DNA of 57,739 nucleotides, taken from positions 1 through 57,739 of the forward strand of contig JAQXLM010000040.1 in the NCBI GenBank assembly GCA_029012125.1. The letters are read 5' to 3'. Position numbers and translations under genes: made by a program. The stretch is from Eubacteriaceae bacterium. GTDB lineage: Bacteria > Bacillota > Clostridia > Peptostreptococcales > Anaerovoracaceae. The notes below the pieces were generated by a model. It ran no database searches and was not told the DNA's origin. It worked only from the letters and a program-made list of their open reading frames with translations. This document shows, in pieces, positions 1 to 8,784 of this stretch; positions within the stretch are counted from its first letter, which is position 1; the number at the start of each line of letters is the position of its first letter.

Positions 1-449
1 GCAGGTCTAACGCAAGGTTTACCCATTGCTCTTGCACACCAGTCATCTCGACGATTTTTGTTCAGATCTGCCCCGGCAGATTCTCCTGCACATAATGAAC
101 AGCTTCCTGCAGACAATAAGACTGAGCCCGGATACTCTTTCTCCATTTCCTTAAGATTATTCTGCATGATTTCCTTTACTTCTGCCAGATCATCATAAGA
201 TTTGATTTCTTCCGGTCTCCTGTATGTAATCTTATATGCCGTCAGCTTAAGATTTTCGTATTTAAGCCAGTAATCCATAACATCAAAATCATAGGGAGGG
301 CAAGACCATACATTTCCATAGTTTGGGCACTGTTTGCACAATTGGATGAAGACATCAGGCTTTACATATTTTTCTACATATTCTTTAACCGGAATGTCTC
401 TTTCATAGGATTCAACAACATAGTTCTTTTCAGATAACTTCACTTTCAT
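1..449 (-). CDS. DUF2284 predicted metal-binding protein (3' end outside window)
   Basis: The reading frame stays open from an ATG at 449 to the window edge, giving the first 149 residues. The visible part has a cysteine-rich N-terminal signature (CKQCPNYGNVWSCPPY, about residues 39-54) and a later CSLCAG plus a C...PC pair near the edge. This pattern matches the DUF2284 family of small predicted metal-binding proteins; the family function is not established. An AAAGGG ribosome site lies just upstream of the ATG (a GTG one codon upstream is also in frame). It is divergent from the MFS gene across a 123-base gap. The C-terminus cannot be judged. Confidence 0.8.
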   Translation of the reverse strand, partial: MKVKLSEKNYVVESYERDIPVKEYVEKYVKPDVFIQLCKQCPNYGNVWSCPPYDFDVMDYWLKYENLKLTAYKITYRRPEEIKSYDDLAEVKEIMQNNLKEMEKEYPGSVLLSAGSCSLCAGESAGADLNKNRRDDWCARAMGKPCVRP

Positions 450-510
450 CACCCTTTTCCATTTAATTCAGCCTAATTATAAACCATTTCTTCAGGTTTA
501 TACACTATTT

Positions 511-540
511 TTTACACCTCTCATTAAAATCTGATATAAT
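511..540 (+). promoter_or_regulatory. Sigma-70/SigA-type promoter for the MFS gene
   Basis: TTTACA at 511-516 and a perfect TATAAT at 535-540 are separated by 18 bases. They sit about 30 bases upstream of the MFS start, which has AGGAG at 561-565, seven bases before the ATG at 573. Confidence 0.6.
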
Positions 541-572
541 AGTTATAATGATAAGATTACAGGAGTATCGCA

Positions 573-1955
573 ATGGATTATGAAAAGTACAGGAAAAGTT
601 CACTTATCACAGCTGTTTTTACAGCATTTATGACAACCTTTGTTGCCAGTGCATTGAATCTGTCTATTCCAAATATAGAATCGGATTTTTCCACCAATGC
701 TGTGACTGTAGGCTGGATTGTAACCATATATACTGTCAGTGCTGCAATTTTCAGTGTCCCCTTCGGAAAGCTTGCTGATGTCATAGGCAAGAGAAAGGTG
801 CTCATAGGCGGAGTGTTTGTATTTATGCTGACTTCGGTTATATGCGCCTTTTCCACATCAATTCAGGCCATGATAATAATCCGGTTTTTTCAGGGAATAG
901 GGGCTGCATGCATATTTGCAACCAACAATGCTATTTTGATATCGGTTTATCCGGGCAACAGAAGAGGTGCTGTAATCGGAATGTCTGTCTCTGCCACATA
1001 TATCGGACTGTCTGCAGGACCGGTAATCGGAGGCTTTCTTAACAGCAGTCTGGGCTGGAGAGCCATCTTCTGGGTTGCATGCATCCTGTCTTTGATATCT
1101 CTTTACTTTACAGTTACCGGCACGCCTGCAGATGAGGGATTAAAAGAAAGACAGAAAACAGATATGGTGGGGAATATCCTGTATGTGCTTATGGTTTCTG
1201 CCTTCCTGTTCGGGTTCAGCAATATCGGAACAGGCTTTTCCGGTAAGCTGCTTACACTCCTTGGGGCAGTTCTTCTCATAGTCTTCGGTAGATATGAGCT
1301 GAAAGCGGTAAACCCTGTGGTAAAGATTTCAATGTTCACAGGTGATGCCGTATTTACACTCTCAAACATTGCAGCTTTGCTCAACTATGCAGCCACCTTT
1401 GCCGTAACATATCTTGTAAGCATCTATCTGCAGTTAATAGTGGGATTCCCTTCACAAAAGGCAGGCTTGGTTCTGATAATTATGCCACTCATTCAGGCTT
1501 TGATTACACCGAAAACGGGAAAGCTTTCAGATACGGTACCTCCTTACAAGCTGGCAAGTGCAGGTATGGCCTGCTGTGCGCTTGGGCTGGGACTCTTTGC
1601 ATCCCTGGGAAAGGAAACAGGGGTCGTATTCGTCGTTGTCGCTCTTATGGTAATGGGAACAGGCTTTGGACTCTTCTCTTCACCAAATACTAATGCAATC
1701 ATGTCACGGGCTGATAAATCAGACTATGCTGTTGCAAACTCCATAGTCTCAACTATGAGAACTATCGGTCAGTCCTTCAGCATGGCTCTGGTGAATATTA
1801 TAGTATCCTTTAAGCTGGGGGACAGTGCCCTGTCTCAGGTATCAGGAGACAATCTCATTTCCACTATCAGAACGTGTTTTATCGTGTTCCTTTTCCTCTG
1901 CATAGTAGGTACCCTTATTTCACTGAAGCGTGGAGAAAAAAGACATAGAGTTTAA
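573..1955 (+). CDS. MFS transporter, DHA2-like drug/metabolite exporter
   Basis: The 460-residue protein is almost entirely hydrophobic segments. It carries the MFS motif A between the second and third helices (GKLADVIGKRKV, residues 65-76) and the sequence LNLSIPNIESDF (29-40), which resembles the first-helix motif of DHA2 (EmrB/QacA) proton antiporters. This family exports drugs and small toxic compounds from the cytoplasm using the proton gradient; the substrate cannot be read from sequence. The gene has its own promoter and AGGAG site. Its stop codon overlaps the stop of the convergent AraC gene by four bases, so no dedicated terminator fits between them. Confidence 0.88.
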   Translation: MDYEKYRKSSLITAVFTAFMTTFVASALNLSIPNIESDFSTNAVTVGWIVTIYTVSAAIFSVPFGKLADVIGKRKVLIGGVFVFMLTSVICAFSTSIQAMIIIRFFQGIGAACIFATNNAILISVYPGNRRGAVIGMSVSATYIGLSAGPVIGGFLNSSLGWRAIFWVACILSLISLYFTVTGTPADEGLKERQKTDMVGNILYVLMVSAFLFGFSNIGTGFSGKLLTLLGAVLLIVFGRYELKAVNPVVKISMFTGDAVFTLSNIAALLNYAATFAVTYLVSIYLQLIVGFPSQKAGLVLIIMPLIQALITPKTGKLSDTVPPYKLASAGMACCALGLGLFASLGKETGVVFVVVALMVMGTGFGLFSSPNTNAIMSRADKSDYAVANSIVSTMRTIGQSFSMALVNIIVSFKLGDSALSQVSGDNLISTIRTCFIVFLFLCIVGTLISLKRGEKRHRV

Positions 1956-3808
1956 TCTATGGGTTCAATTATTCCTATTTGTATTCCCGCACCGCCTATA
2001 TCAAACTCCATGTTAAATGAAGTCTTCACATTCTCTCGCAGAATTTCCATATGAGGAGCAACATACGCTATATCCGGATATCTACGTAAAATACCTGTTT
2101 TTCCATCATGATTATCGTTGGCAATATAATTAAACAGACTGCCGAATTCGTTCATGCTATACCGGACTATCTCATATGGACCTGAGGGAATATTCATTGT
2201 AAAAGTTAATTCCAGCCGGTCAGTGAAGCTGTTTATCATACCTTTCACATAGTCCGGCGATTTACCTTTTGTGCAAAGGTCTATGATTTCATCATTATAG
2301 TTGTACGTAATAATAACATACCCAAATCTGTTATTGTGCTGTTTTTCAATTACACAGTAATTCCTTCCCTGAGATATGATATCTCCTTCCAGCAAGGACA
2401 GAGCCTGATAGGCATAGAAAGAGCTTTTTCTTATTCCCTCAGATGTCATCAAAGCAGGCATCCCCTTCAGCATAGTCCGGCCACCATCATCATCTCTAAG
2501 ACACACACACATGTCCTTAACGCCTGTCTTGAGTACATTGTTTAATACCACTATGGATTCTGCAACAGAATCATGACCAAATGAAAGGTTGTGCTCTGAT
2601 TGCAGATTTGCTCTAACCTGAACACTGATACCTGCTGTTAAAAGCATATCATACAGCCAGTTTATTTCCTCTCGGTAATCCTGTCTTTCTACCAGTATGG
2701 TTACCTTTTCAGGATGCAGTGCATTAATATGAGCAAACAGTGAAAAGCCCAATGACTTATAATCTGACAGTTTGATACACAACTCCAGTTTAGGATCGGT
2801 ATGAGCAATACAAGGTTGACTCACATCTACTGTCACATTCTTACTGATGCCGGTCATTAACCTTTCCGTTTTATTTCGGTTGCTGTCCCCGTAAAGGCGT
2901 TCTTTGATAATTGAGATAATCTGTTCCTGTAGCGGGTTTCGCAGCCTTGGTTTATTATCTTCACTAAGGGTCAGAGGCTTGTATTTCTCTCTGTGTTCTT
3001 CCGGAGATACCTTAAACCACTTGATAAAATACCGTTCATAGTAGGCAGTTGTGGAGAAACCCACATCTCTTGCAATCTGACTGATTTTTCTGTCCGTCTC
3101 CAAAAGGGGGATTTCAGATCCTTCCACTCTGGCAAAACACAGAAAGTCCCTAAAGCTCATTCCTGTACAGTCTTTGATTATATGAGACAGGTAGAACTCA
3201 TTCAGGTATTCACGCTCTGCCAGTTCTTTCAGTGATATTTTCTCAGAGTAGTTTTCATATATGTACCTGAAAATCCTGTCTATACGTTCTATGGTGACAT
3301 GGTCATCGATTTCAAAGTTAATCACAACATCCTGATCAAAGGCAAAAAGGTTGAAATTGCCTTCTATGTATTTAATCAGCTCTATCATTGTGAAAATGCA
3401 TTCAGTCTTGTATTCAGGACTTTGGGTCATATATTTCAGAAGAACAGTAAGGAGGGCCTTCCTGACATATTCATGTTTATCTGTATGCTCATTGTGGGAA
3501 TAGGTTCTGAAGCAGGCGTTGCTCAGATTTGGAAAATACTGTGCAAAATAATAGGTATTTATCTGAATGACAGCAACTGTATTCTCTCCTTCTGCCTCTG
3601 TAAGCCTGTGGACTTCGTGTCCCGCAAGTGTAAACACATCTCCCTCTTTTAAGAGATAATTACAGTATCCGGATTTCAGATTAATCTGCCCCTTCAATAC
3701 ATACACAAATTCCATATCCTGATGATAATGTACAGGATAGTCCTCAACATGGGCTATTAATACCCTTATTGGAAAATCGTCTTCATATTTTAACTTTTCA
3801 AAAAGCAT
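1952..3808 (-). CDS. AraC-family regulator, cupin + HTH + GH39-like C-terminal region
   Basis: The N-terminal 100 or so residues look like a cupin sensor (HYHQDMEFVYVLKG, then LKEGDVFTLAGHEVH). A two-helix AraC DNA-binding domain follows at about 185-280 (SLKELAEREYLNEFYLSHIIKDCTG, then ISQIARDVGFSTTAYYERYFIKW). The last ~320 residues resemble the end of AraC proteins fused to a family-39 glycosidase-like domain (for example PALMTSEGIRKSSFYAYQALSLL followed by YVIITYNY), but this half is shorter than a full GH39 barrel. I start at the ATG at 3808, because GAGG at 3819-3822 is nine bases away, whereas the TTG at 3817 is too close. It is divergent from the racemase gene and may control it or the MFS gene; that target is inference. 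Confidence 0.8.
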   Translation of the reverse strand: MLFEKLKYEDDFPIRVLIAHVEDYPVHYHQDMEFVYVLKGQINLKSGYCNYLLKEGDVFTLAGHEVHRLTEAEGENTVAVIQINTYYFAQYFPNLSNACFRTYSHNEHTDKHEYVRKALLTVLLKYMTQSPEYKTECIFTMIELIKYIEGNFNLFAFDQDVVINFEIDDHVTIERIDRIFRYIYENYSEKISLKELAEREYLNEFYLSHIIKDCTGMSFRDFLCFARVEGSEIPLLETDRKISQIARDVGFSTTAYYERYFIKWFKVSPEEHREKYKPLTLSEDNKPRLRNPLQEQIISIIKERLYGDSNRNKTERLMTGISKNVTVDVSQPCIAHTDPKLELCIKLSDYKSLGFSLFAHINALHPEKVTILVERQDYREEINWLYDMLLTAGISVQVRANLQSEHNLSFGHDSVAESIVVLNNVLKTGVKDMCVCLRDDDGGRTMLKGMPALMTSEGIRKSSFYAYQALSLLEGDIISQGRNYCVIEKQHNNRFGYVIITYNYNDEIIDLCTKGKSPDYVKGMINSFTDRLELTFTMNIPSGPYEIVRYSMNEFGSLFNYIANDNHDGKTGILRRYPDIAYVAPHMEILRENVKTSFNMEFDIGGAGIQIGIIEPID

Positions 3809-3850
3809 CAATCTCAATCCTCGTTTTCTATGATAATGAATTCTGAATGT

Positions 3851-3879
3851 ATTATATATTCCGTTACAGGATTTGTCAT
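3851..3879 (-). promoter_or_regulatory. Promoter for the AraC-family gene
   Basis: Read on the minus strand, ATGACA (3879-3874) and TATAAT (3856-3851) are 17 bases apart, about 45 bases upstream of the ATG at 3808. Confidence 0.6.
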
Positions 3880-4037
3880 TTCTTTTCTTAAATTTGCTGC
3901 ATTTTAAAGCTTATGAACGGTTTGCTTTCCGCAAATGAATTGCCCAAAAATCGCAACAAAATGCTTGTCTGAACAGTGAAAAATACATTACAATGGACAT
4001 AAGGTCAAGATGCTGCTGCCTAAAGATTCAATTATGG

Positions 4038-4043
4038 TATAAT
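4038..4043 (+). promoter_or_regulatory. -10 element of the racemase gene
   Basis: A perfect TATAAT lies 35 bases upstream of the racemase ATG. I find no good -35 hexamer at the right spacing, which would fit an activator-dependent promoter such as one served by the divergent AraC protein (inference). Confidence 0.45.
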
Positions 4044-4077
4044 CTTTGGGAATTTCTTAATTAATGGAGATGTCATT

Positions 4078-5199
4078 ATGAAACGCTACTGTAATTCATA
4101 TTTTAGGGTCGATACCCAAAGGGTGATTGAAAATTACAGAAAAGTTCAGGAATACATAGGACCTTCTACCGGTATAATTCCTGTGGTTAAAGGAAACTGC
4201 TACGGATATGGTATCATTCCTATGGCGAAGCTGTATAAGAACTGCTGCGGTGCGGAAATAATCGCATGCTCTGCAATGCAGGAGGCCGTAGATTTACGCA
4301 ATGCAGGTCTCGAGGGAGAAATCGTCGTTATCGGTGGTATTCCTCAGCATCTTCTTGATGGCGCTGTAGAGTATGATTTACAGATTCCTCTTTTCGAAGA
4401 AAAGACAGCATATCGCATACAGGAACTGACCTCATCATCAGAGCCGGTAAAGGTACACATCAAAATAGAGACAGGAATGAACAGACTGGGAATCAGACCG
4501 GGTGAAGACCTGGAAAGACTTCTCACTCTGATAAAAACCCTGGACAGAATAGAGGTTGTGGGCGTGTATTCTCACTTTTCCACTTCCACCTCGGATTACA
4601 ACGATCCCTTTGCACTCATTCAGTGTGAAAGATTCAGAAGTGCTGTAGAACAGATCCGGCAGGCCGGATTTAAGCCCAAATACATTCACTGCTGCAACTC
4701 TGCTGCCATTGCCTGGTTCAAAGATGCCTATTTCACTCACGTCCGATCCTGTACATCTCTTCTCGGACATGTTGCCATGGAGGATGGCCGAGAACCTATA
4801 GGACTTATGGAGCCACTGGAAATCGGAGCCTATATTACTAATATTCACCATATTGATACCGGTGAAAGCATAGGATACAGCCGGGCCTTTTTCGCAGACA
4901 GACCTATGGATATTGCAACTATATCCGTTGGTTTCGGTGACGGCTTTTACCCAAAATGGTTCAGAAGTCAGGGACCTGTACTGATTAACGGTCAAAGAAC
5001 CCACTTTCTCGGGTGCTGCATGGATCAGTCTTTTGCTGATGTAACCGGTCTTGAATGTGAAATCGGTGATAAGGTAATACTGATAGGTTCGTCGGGAGAC
5101 GAAAGAATTACTACCTGGGATATGGAGCAGTTCTGTGGAAATACTTTTGAATTTCTGTACGGCACAATAGGCACCAGAGTGGAAAGAATATACATATAA
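4078..5199 (+). CDS. Alanine racemase-family PLP amino-acid racemase
   Basis: At 373 residues this has the normal length and order of an alanine racemase: PLP-binding lysine K38 in VVKGNCYGYG, an IKIETGMNRLGI strand, the catalytic-tyrosine loop SIGYSRAF, VGFGDGF, and CMDQ. The motifs are divergent: the usual KADAYGHG is KGNCYGYG, GYADGY is GFGDGF, and the RPG motif that precedes SLYG in typical enzymes is RSC here. The cytoplasmic enzyme should interconvert L- and D-amino acids, but alanine as substrate is not certain. A DMT transporter gene starts 26 bases downstream, probably in the same transcript. Confidence 0.78.
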   Translation: MKRYCNSYFRVDTQRVIENYRKVQEYIGPSTGIIPVVKGNCYGYGIIPMAKLYKNCCGAEIIACSAMQEAVDLRNAGLEGEIVVIGGIPQHLLDGAVEYDLQIPLFEEKTAYRIQELTSSSEPVKVHIKIETGMNRLGIRPGEDLERLLTLIKTLDRIEVVGVYSHFSTSTSDYNDPFALIQCERFRSAVEQIRQAGFKPKYIHCCNSAAIAWFKDAYFTHVRSCTSLLGHVAMEDGREPIGLMEPLEIGAYITNIHHIDTGESIGYSRAFFADRPMDIATISVGFGDGFYPKWFRSQGPVLINGQRTHFLGCCMDQSFADVTGLECEIGDKVILIGSSGDERITTWDMEQFCGNTFEFLYGTIGTRVERIYI

Positions 5200-5225
5200 A
5201 TTAACAATAGAAAAAGAGGTTGATT

Positions 5226-6140
5226 ATGGACAAGAAACAAAACTTAAAGACAAAAGGCTTAATGATTGCAATTTTCAGCGAATTTCTGTTCGGTTCCAGT
5301 TATATATTTATCAGACTATGCGTAGAAGATGTTTCTGTTTTTACCCTTCTTTCATGGAGATGTATTATCGCATTCATCGCTATGACCATATGTGTAATGA
5401 TGGGATGGCTGGACGTCAACATGAAGGGTCGAAATCTAAAACCCCTGTTCCTGATCAGTCTGTTTCAGCCGGTACTTTACTTCATAATGGAAACTCTTGG
5501 TATCAGGCTTACCACAGCTTCGGAAAGCGGTGTGATAATATCGTGCATACCTATTATAACAATGTGCTTCAGTGCTGTATTTCTAAAGGATCGTCCGACC
5601 CGCAAGCAGGTGGTGTTTATGATTATCACAGTTATAGGTGCTATTCTTATCAGCGTGGGTGGGGAGTTGAAAGCCTCAGGCAGTCTCCTTGGATACCTGT
5701 TCCTACTGCTTGCAATGTGCAGTGAGGGAGCTTATTCCATTACATCCCAAAAGGTTCAGGAATTCAACAGCGCAGAAAAAACCTATGCAATGGTAACCGC
5801 AGGAGCTATAGTATTTACCGGTTTTGCTTTGATTGAACATATTTCAAAAGGCACACTTGTTGAATACATAACCATGCCTTTCACAAATTACATGTTTGGA
5901 ATCTGCATACTGTTCCTGGGACTTGGCTGCAACGTAATCGCATTCTTCTGTGCCAACTATGCCATATCTACAATAGGTGCAACCAGACGTGCATCCCTTG
6001 CCGGTATAGCAACTGTAGTATCACTTTTGGGAGGTCTGCTGTTACTGCATGAGACTTTCTCAGGTATACAGTTTGTAGCAACTGTTCTCATTCTGACAGG
6101 TGCATTTGGAGTAAATAAATTCGGGAAACCGGAGCAATAA
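5226..6140 (+). CDS. EamA/DMT-family transporter
   Basis: About ten hydrophobic segments in two EamA repeats (repeat one to ~140, repeat two from ~150) identify a drug/metabolite-transporter superfamily permease of about 304 residues, the family's usual size. Such proteins often export amino acids or other metabolites across the membrane. I chose the ATG at 5226 over the TTG at 5220 because AGAGG at 5215-5219 then has a six-base spacing. The gene follows the racemase by 26 bases and ends at a terminator, so the two likely form a racemase-exporter pair. Substrate unknown. Confidence 0.8.
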   Translation: MDKKQNLKTKGLMIAIFSEFLFGSSYIFIRLCVEDVSVFTLLSWRCIIAFIAMTICVMMGWLDVNMKGRNLKPLFLISLFQPVLYFIMETLGIRLTTASESGVIISCIPIITMCFSAVFLKDRPTRKQVVFMIITVIGAILISVGGELKASGSLLGYLFLLLAMCSEGAYSITSQKVQEFNSAEKTYAMVTAGAIVFTGFALIEHISKGTLVEYITMPFTNYMFGICILFLGLGCNVIAFFCANYAISTIGATRRASLAGIATVVSLLGGLLLLHETFSGIQFVATVLILTGAFGVNKFGKPEQ

Positions 6141-6153
6141 TAATTCATACGCA

Positions 6154-6179
6154 AAACGGCAGTGCTACCACTGCCGTTT
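6154..6179. terminator. Bidirectional terminator between EamA and ABC-F genes
   Basis: An 11-base perfect stem (AAACGGCAGTG at 6154-6164 with its complement at 6169-6179) closes a four-base loop. The stem ends in T-rich sequence on both strands, and the flanking genes are convergent. Confidence 0.75.
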
Positions 6180-6198
6180 CATTGTATCTGTAAAGACC

Positions 6199-8016
6199 CT
6201 ATTTTCTTTTTTCCTGCTTATACCGTTCAATCTCCTCAGCCAGATTGTTAAGGTATTCCCATCTTTCCATTTTTTCCAGCAATGCGGTCTCCGCACCATC
6301 CTTTTCTTCGTATAAACTCTGAAGCTTGGAATAGTCGCTGCCACACTGACTCATTTCCCCATCTATCTCTGCAAGTCTGTTTTCAAGAGCTGCAATATCA
6401 TCGTCTATAGTTTCAAATTCCTTCTGTTCGCTATAGGTGAACTTTGGTGCCTTCGGTCCATTGTTTCTGCCATCCTGACCTGACTTTGACCGCTGTCTTT
6501 CCTGCTTTGCTTCCTTCTTTCGCTCTTCTTCCTCCATATCTCGTTTTGCCTTGTAGTCACTGTAGCTGCCGTTATAGTTTTTCAGCTGGCCGTTCTCCTG
6601 AAAGGCAAATGTTCTCCTGGTTGTTCTGTCAAGGAAATATCTGTCGTGGGAAACTACTATCAAAGCTCCTTCAAAATCGTCCAGATAGTCCTCCAGTACT
6701 GTAAGGGTGGCAATATCCAGGTCATTTGTAGGCTCGTCCAGTATAAGTACATTGGGAGCCTTCATCAGTATACTCAAAAGATACAGTCTCCGCTTTTCAC
6801 CGCCGGAAAGGTTTTTCACCAGAATGGAATGCATGTGGGGCGGAAAGAGAAATCTTTCAAGCATTTGGGAGGCGGAAATATATCCGTCTACGGTTCTGAT
6901 ATTGGTTGCTATGTCTGACACGAATTTGATTATCCGCTTGTCTTCCTCTAAACCTTCATTATGCTGAGAGAAATAGCCAATTTTTACGGTATCGCCTCTT
7001 TCGATTGTACCTTCGTCCGGCTCAATTCTGCCCATTATCATGTTAAGCAGGGTTGTTTTTCCGCAGCCGTTTTTTCCGATTATGCCAAGTCTGTCATTTC
7101 TGAGCAGGGTGTATTCAAAATTATCTATCAGCTTCTCACCGGAAAAAGACTTGGATATTCCATTAATCTCGATAATTTTCTTCCCCAGTCTGCTGGACAC
7201 GGAGGACATCTCCAGAACAGAGTCATCCACTTCCAGCTTGCTGTCCTCAAGCTGATGAAATCTCTGAATTCTGCCCTTTGCCTTGGTAGTGCGGGCCTGT
7301 GCACCCCTTCTTATCCAGGCAAGCTCCTTCTTATATATGGCAAGACGCTTTCTCTCCGAAGCCAGCTCCATTTCTTTTCTCATGGCCTTTGTGGATAGAT
7401 AATAGTCATAGTTTCCCTCATAGGAATACAATAGGCCCTTTTCAATCTCAACTATTACATTGCATATTCTATCCAGGAAATACCTGTCGTGAGTGATCAT
7501 GAAAACCGCGCCCTTGTAGCTTACGAGATAATCCTCCAGAAAGGTGATAATGTCGCTGTCCATGTGGTTGGTAGGCTCATCAAGGATGAGAAGGTTGCTT
7601 TCACAGGCCAGTACTGCAGCTATTGCCACCTTTTTCCTCTGTCCCCCTGACAGCAGCTCCATTTTTTTGTCAAAGTCATATAAGCCCAGTCTGGTAAGCA
7701 TACTCTGACATTCGTATTCCTCGCAGGGCAGGTGCTGCATACTTGCATACTTCATGGCCTGCTCCATTACCGTAAGGTTGCCGTCAAACTCCGGATTCTG
7801 AGGAAGATATGCCTTTTTCAGCTGATTTGACTCAGTTATGGTGCCCCCTTCCTCGTCTGTTACACCTGCGATAATCTTCAGAAGTGTCGACTTTCCACTG
7901 CCGTTTACTCCGATGAGACCTATCTTATCCCCTGAGTTTATGGTAAGGTTTATATTCTCAAGCAAAGGCTTTTCCGTATAGCTTTTCTTAATATTTTCAG
8001 CAGATATCAAAATCAT
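6199..8016 (-). CDS. uup: ABC-F family ATPase, Uup-like
   Basis: The 605-residue protein has two ATP-binding cassettes and no membrane segment. Walker A motifs are GVNGSGKST (36-44) and GKNGCGKTT; signatures are LSGGQRKKVAIA and LSGGEKRRLYLL; each is followed by LILDEPTNHMD / LILDEPTNDLD. A charged interdomain linker carries the ABC-F arm region, and the last ~75 residues form a coiled coil as in Uup. ABC-F proteins act on the ribosome to relieve stalls or protect against antibiotics; Uup-type members are translation factors. Antibiotic resistance cannot be claimed from the sequence. An AAGGAA site precedes the ATG at 8016. The gene is transcribed alone, facing the EamA gene. Confidence 0.85.
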   Translation of the reverse strand: MILISAENIKKSYTEKPLLENINLTINSGDKIGLIGVNGSGKSTLLKIIAGVTDEEGGTITESNQLKKAYLPQNPEFDGNLTVMEQAMKYASMQHLPCEEYECQSMLTRLGLYDFDKKMELLSGGQRKKVAIAAVLACESNLLILDEPTNHMDSDIITFLEDYLVSYKGAVFMITHDRYFLDRICNVIVEIEKGLLYSYEGNYDYYLSTKAMRKEMELASERKRLAIYKKELAWIRRGAQARTTKAKGRIQRFHQLEDSKLEVDDSVLEMSSVSSRLGKKIIEINGISKSFSGEKLIDNFEYTLLRNDRLGIIGKNGCGKTTLLNMIMGRIEPDEGTIERGDTVKIGYFSQHNEGLEEDKRIIKFVSDIATNIRTVDGYISASQMLERFLFPPHMHSILVKNLSGGEKRRLYLLSILMKAPNVLILDEPTNDLDIATLTVLEDYLDDFEGALIVVSHDRYFLDRTTRRTFAFQENGQLKNYNGSYSDYKAKRDMEEEERKKEAKQERQRSKSGQDGRNNGPKAPKFTYSEQKEFETIDDDIAALENRLAEIDGEMSQCGSDYSKLQSLYEEKDGAETALLEKMERWEYLNNLAEEIERYKQEKRK

Positions 8017-8126
8017 TATTTTTGTTCCTTTTTCTCATAAAATCACCTGCTATTTTATCACATTTATGCCTTCAATAAAAGGGATTGTCCCTTGAAATGT
8101 ATTGGGTTTTATGTCAAAATAAGTAT

Positions 8127-8774
8127 ATGAAGAAATTATATGTATCAAAGAAATCAAACATTATACTTCAGAATTATCTTTCCGGTTTGGGCTATTCTCT
8201 GGAGCTTACATCATCTTCAGGCATTGTGGATGAAGGAATCTCGTGCCATCCGGATATTTTTTTATGTAAGATGGGAATTGACGAGAACGCTCCCATCTTC
8301 TTTGCGCAGAAAGAAGATCTGGGATATGATTATCCTCAGGATGTGGCTTTTAATGCTGCCTGTACAGGTAAGTATTTCATTCACAACCTTTCTGCCACCA
8401 ATGAGAAACTGATTCAGGCGGCAGAAAACATGAACATGACCCTTATCAACGTGCGACAGGGATATACCAAATGCAGTACTGTTGTTGTGGATGAGAATTC
8501 CATCATTACCTACGACGATGGAATCCGAAAATCCTGCAGTAAATATCCTGAGCTTTCGGTACTTAAGATAGCGCCCGGATTTGTGGAGCTTGACGGCTAT
8601 GACACCGGATTTATCGGCGGGTGCAGTGGCAGAGTCGGAGACTGCATAATCTTCAACGGGAATCTGGAGGAGCACCCTGATTTTTTAAGAATAGTAGATT
8701 TTATTGAGAAGAGAGGTCTGAAATGCAAGTGGTTTACAGAATACAAGCTTACAGACATCGGCTCAATTTTGTGA
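8127..8774 (+). CDS. DUF6873-like GME-fold protein
   Basis: The 215-residue protein (from ATG 8127) has a core (CTGKYFIHNLSATNEKLIQAAENMNMTLINVRQGYTKCSTVVVDENSIITYDDGI, then FIGGCSGRVGDCIIFNGNL) that I recognise as the DUF6873 family, assigned to the guanidine-modifying-enzyme (pentein) fold. No reaction is established for it. The start is uncertain: there is no clear ribosome site before ATG 8127, and in-frame TTG 8085 and ATG 8097 lie upstream. A TTGAAA (8092-8097) and CAAAAT (8115-8120) 17 bases apart would put transcription start almost on ATG 8127, implying a leaderless message (weak). It is followed 10 bases later by a MATE exporter gene, probably in one transcript. Confidence 0.65.
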   Translation: MKKLYVSKKSNIILQNYLSGLGYSLELTSSSGIVDEGISCHPDIFLCKMGIDENAPIFFAQKEDLGYDYPQDVAFNAACTGKYFIHNLSATNEKLIQAAENMNMTLINVRQGYTKCSTVVVDENSIITYDDGIRKSCSKYPELSVLKIAPGFVELDGYDTGFIGGCSGRVGDCIIFNGNLEEHPDFLRIVDFIEKRGLKCKWFTEYKLTDIGSIL

Positions 8775-8784
8775 GGGTAAATAT

